A DNA stretch of 7,102 nt from Chitinophagaceae bacterium. Its GTDB lineage: Bacteria > Bacteroidota > Bacteroidia > Chitinophagales > Chitinophagaceae. Numbering within the stretch: position 1 is the first letter of the stretch; every line of letters starts with the position of its first letter. The notes beneath the pieces were generated by a model, which saw only the letters and a program-made list of their open reading frames with translations, ran no database searches and was not told the origin of the DNA. The position numbers and the translations under genes were made by a program. Of this stretch, positions 5,208 to 7,102 are shown in pieces. The DNA lies in contig JAACZX010000514.1 of the NCBI GenBank assembly GCA_009996555.1, positions 1 to 7,102 on the forward strand, given 5' to 3'.

Positions 5208-6524
5208 TTACGCTTTGCGGAAAGCCCATTTGGCCATTTCCTTTAAGGTTACTTTTTTACCGTATAACAAAATACCTGTGCGGTAGATCTTTGCACTGAG
5301 CCATGTTGTAAACAGGAAACCTATGATCAACGATATCATTGAAATGCCTAACTGCCACCACGGAACTCCAAACGGGATGCGGCTCATCATTACAATAGGT
5401 GAAGTAAACGGAATAATGCTGCCCCATACTGCTAATGAACCTGATGGATTCTGAATAGCATTGATCATAATAAAAATACCAAAGATGATGGGCAGAGTAA
5501 TTGGTAACATAAGCGATTGCGCTTCCTGCGGATCTTCATTTACCACACTGCCAACTGCTGCAAACAGCGAAGCATAAAACAGGTAACCAAACAGGAAGTA
5601 GAAAATAAAGCATGGAATGATCAATGCCCAGTTAGCACTGAACACGGTTGTTTTTGCCTGCAGTATTTTCAATGCCATGGTATTGTTTTGTGCCATGGAA
5701 GGCATACTCTCATTCATTTTTTGCGCCTGCTCAAGCACTTCAGGCGAAATGAACAAACTGCTGAGTGATGAAATAGCAAAGATGAGAATGATCCACAGGA
5801 GCAGTTGTGTTAAACCAACAGCTGCAATGCCAATGATTTTTCCCAGCATCAGCTGAAAAGGTTTTACACTGCTCACCATTACTTCGGCGATCCTGTTCAT
5901 CTTTTCCTCCATTACACCACGCATTACTGCTGCGCCGTAAATGAACAGAACAATGTAAATAATAAAGCCGCTTGCATAACCAATGCCCAGGGCCAGCACT
6001 TTATTGTCTTCTTTCACTTCTTCGCCTTTTACCTGGTAAGAACGGTAGTTAAGTGTAGCTGCACTTTCACTTTGTTCTTTAATGGAATCAAGTGTACTGC
6101 GGGTAACACCTCTTTCCATCAGCATCCTGTTCTCATTTATTTTCTGCAGCTGGCTTTTTATTTTTTCATCGGTAGCAAGGCCTAATTGTTTTTCGGTGTA
6201 AAGACGAACAGAGTCTGCTTTGTTTGGTACAGAAGAATAAACAACGAGGATACCTTCATATCCCATGTCTTTATAGTTTGCTTTTGAAACGCCTTCGGGA
6301 TAACTGAAAGCAGCAGCAGATCCGTCTTTAAAATTGTTTTTATACAAACCGCTTTGGTCGCTTACGGCTATTTTTCGTTGCTCAGTACTGTTGGCACCAA
6401 TAAGTGCACCACCAAAGATGATGGCAAACATCAGCAGCGGAAAAAGGAATGTAGAAAGCAGGAAGGTTTTATTACGTACCCTTGTAACGTACTCCCTTTT
6501 TATAATGATCAGTATTTTATTCAT
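5208..6524 (-). CDS. ABC-2 type exporter permease (NatB-like)
   Basis: This 438-residue inner-membrane protein is the transmembrane subunit of an ABC-2 family exporter. The start MNKILIIIKREYVTRVRNKT is typical of NatB-type permeases: an amphipathic cytoplasmic segment, then helix 1 (about 21-43). A large extracytoplasmic domain follows (about 44-175, including the coiled-coil-like KIKSQLQKINENRMLMERG). Further hydrophobic segments are at about 179-200, 227-256, 299-325, 338-356, 363-382 and 392-411. The cytoplasmic motif MEEKMNRIAEVMVSSVKPFQLMLGK (205-229) is the conserved ABC2_membrane_3 element thought to contact the ATPase. NatB partners NatA in Na+ export in Bacillus, but many relatives export drugs or unknown substrates, so the cargo is not readable. 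Its start lies 11 bp after the ATPase gene stop, so the two form an operon. No Shine-Dalgarno sequence is visible before the ATG at 6522-6524. Transcription ends at 5153-5191. Confidence 0.93.
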   Translation of the reverse strand: MNKILIIIKREYVTRVRNKTFLLSTFLFPLLMFAIIFGGALIGANSTEQRKIAVSDQSGLYKNNFKDGSAAAFSYPEGVSKANYKDMGYEGILVVYSSVPNKADSVRLYTEKQLGLATDEKIKSQLQKINENRMLMERGVTRSTLDSIKEQSESAATLNYRSYQVKGEEVKEDNKVLALGIGYASGFIIYIVLFIYGAAVMRGVMEEKMNRIAEVMVSSVKPFQLMLGKIIGIAAVGLTQLLLWIILIFAISSLSSLFISPEVLEQAQKMNESMPSMAQNNTMALKILQAKTTVFSANWALIIPCFIFYFLFGYLFYASLFAAVGSVVNEDPQEAQSLMLPITLPIIFGIFIMINAIQNPSGSLAVWGSIIPFTSPIVMMSRIPFGVPWWQLGISMISLIIGFLFTTWLSAKIYRTGILLYGKKVTLKEMAKWAFRKA

Positions 6525-6535
6525 TTGTTGTGGTA

Positions 6536-7102
6536 TTAAGCAGTAACAGTTTCAAATTGTCTTGCAGTGGGGGTTCCTTCAACAAGACGAATGAATATTT
6601 CGTTGAGTGAAGGAAGTATTTCATGATAAGCAACAATTACACTTTGCTGATTAATGAAATGCAGCAGGATGTCGTTTGACTGGTAACCTTCGTTGATCTT
6701 AAGTGTAAGATTATTGCCATTTTGTTTTACCAATGTAAAGGAAGGATGCTGCAACGTGGCTGGCAATTGGTTTACTTCTGCGGTAAAAATATGTTGCTTG
6801 AATTGTTGCTTGATCTCTTTTACACTGCCATCAAGTATCTTATTTCCTTTGTTCACAAGCACAATATGATCACAAATTTCTTCCACCTGCTCCATACGAT
6901 GTGTACTGAAGATGATGGTAGTGCCCTTTTGTGCAAGATTGAAAATTTCATCTTTAATAAGATTACTGTTTACCGGATCAAGACCGCTGAACGGTTCATC
7001 AAGGATCACCAGTTTGGGTTCGTGTAAAACGGTGGTTACAAACTGCAGTTTCTGACCCATACCTTTCGACAGATCTTCTACTTTTTTATTCCACCAGCTT
7101 TC
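6536..7102 (-). CDS. ABC exporter ATP-binding subunit (NatA-like), C-terminal part
   Basis: The gene is cut by the right window edge: the frame stays open from 7060 to 7102, adding ESWWNKKVEDLSKG before the internal methionine at 7058-7060, which is therefore not the start. The visible 188 residues hold the ABC signature LSKGMGQKLQF (a variant of LSGGQ), Walker B with catalytic glutamate and D-loop in LVILDEPFSGLDP, and the H-loop histidine in IIFSTHRMEQ. Walker A and the Q-loop lie outside the window. After the nucleotide-binding domain, the last 80 or so residues (from about KQHIFTAEVN) resemble the DUF4162 accessory domain found at the end of NatA-type ATPases. It powers the permease encoded 11 bp downstream; two copies would pair at the cytoplasmic face. 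The truncation is due only to the window boundary; nothing suggests a pseudogene. Confidence 0.95.
   Translation of the reverse strand, partial: ESWWNKKVEDLSKGMGQKLQFVTTVLHEPKLVILDEPFSGLDPVNSNLIKDEIFNLAQKGTTIIFSTHRMEQVEEICDHIVLVNKGNKILDGSVKEIKQQFKQHIFTAEVNQLPATLQHPSFTLVKQNGNNLTLKINEGYQSNDILLHFINQQSVIVAYHEILPSLNEIFIRLVEGTPTARQFETVTA

Noticed and set aside
5517..5856. Plus-strand open frames within the permease gene
   Set aside because: Antisense shadows of a well-supported membrane protein, without family resemblance.
7058..7060. ATG as start of the ABC ATPase
   Set aside because: The frame stays open to the window edge and the upstream codons encode LSKG, the first half of the ABC signature, so the methionine is internal.
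1..7102. A larger undescribed multi-gene system, mobile element or CRISPR array
   Set aside because: No transposase, integrase, phage gene, terminal repeats or spaced direct repeats are visible; the genes belong to short independent units with mostly familiar families.

Overview
The window looks like chromosomal DNA from a Bacteroidota bacterium, probably a Chitinophagales/Chitinophagaceae-type genome. The phylum call rests on three things. A DUF4293 protein, a family known almost only from Bacteroidota, lies at the left edge. Start codons generally lack a Shine-Dalgarno sequence. One intergenic region carries a full match to the Bacteroidota promoter consensus (TTTG, about 20 bp, TAnnTTTG). 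The family-level placement is an impression from protein style and is inference only.

Layout from left to right. Bases 1-1425 are a minus-strand pair: glyA (serine hydroxymethyltransferase) followed 17 bp downstream by the start of a DUF4293 membrane protein cut by the window edge. Bases 1426-1800 hold no confident gene. They contain a probable glyA promoter with a long leader, some small repeats, and a doubtful 43-codon upstream ORF that ends in an ATGA overlap with the next gene. Bases 1801-2793 (+) encode a sugar-phosphate nucleotidyltransferase with a left-handed beta-helix tail. Three bases further on, and convergent with it, is a minus-strand toxin-antitoxin pair (antitoxin 3053-3319, RelE/ParE-type toxin 2797-3102) whose reading frames overlap by about 50 bp. 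Diverging from the antitoxin across 48 bp is a flavoprotein of the nitronate monooxygenase/FabK family (3368-4318, +).

The right half begins with a small membrane-anchored or lipoprotein-like, proline-rich protein (4343-4585, -). It diverges from a small secreted protein with a carboxypeptidase-regulatory-like beta-sandwich (4742-5137, +), which has a well-formed promoter at 4596-4628. A perfect 18-bp bidirectional terminator hairpin (5153-5191) separates this from a minus-strand ABC export operon. That operon has an ATP-binding subunit (6536-7102, cut by the right edge, Walker A missing) and an ABC-2/NatB-type permease (5208-6524).

The genes form short, independent transcription units (one-carbon metabolism, nucleotide-sugar synthesis, a TA module, a flavin oxidoreductase, envelope proteins, an ABC exporter), not one pathway. 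I see no CRISPR array, tRNA, rRNA, insertion sequence or phage gene, and no convincing undescribed multi-gene system. The most unusual items are the long antitoxin/toxin reading-frame overlap, the two small envelope proteins sharing a divergent promoter region, and the repeat-bearing leader ahead of the nucleotidyltransferase.
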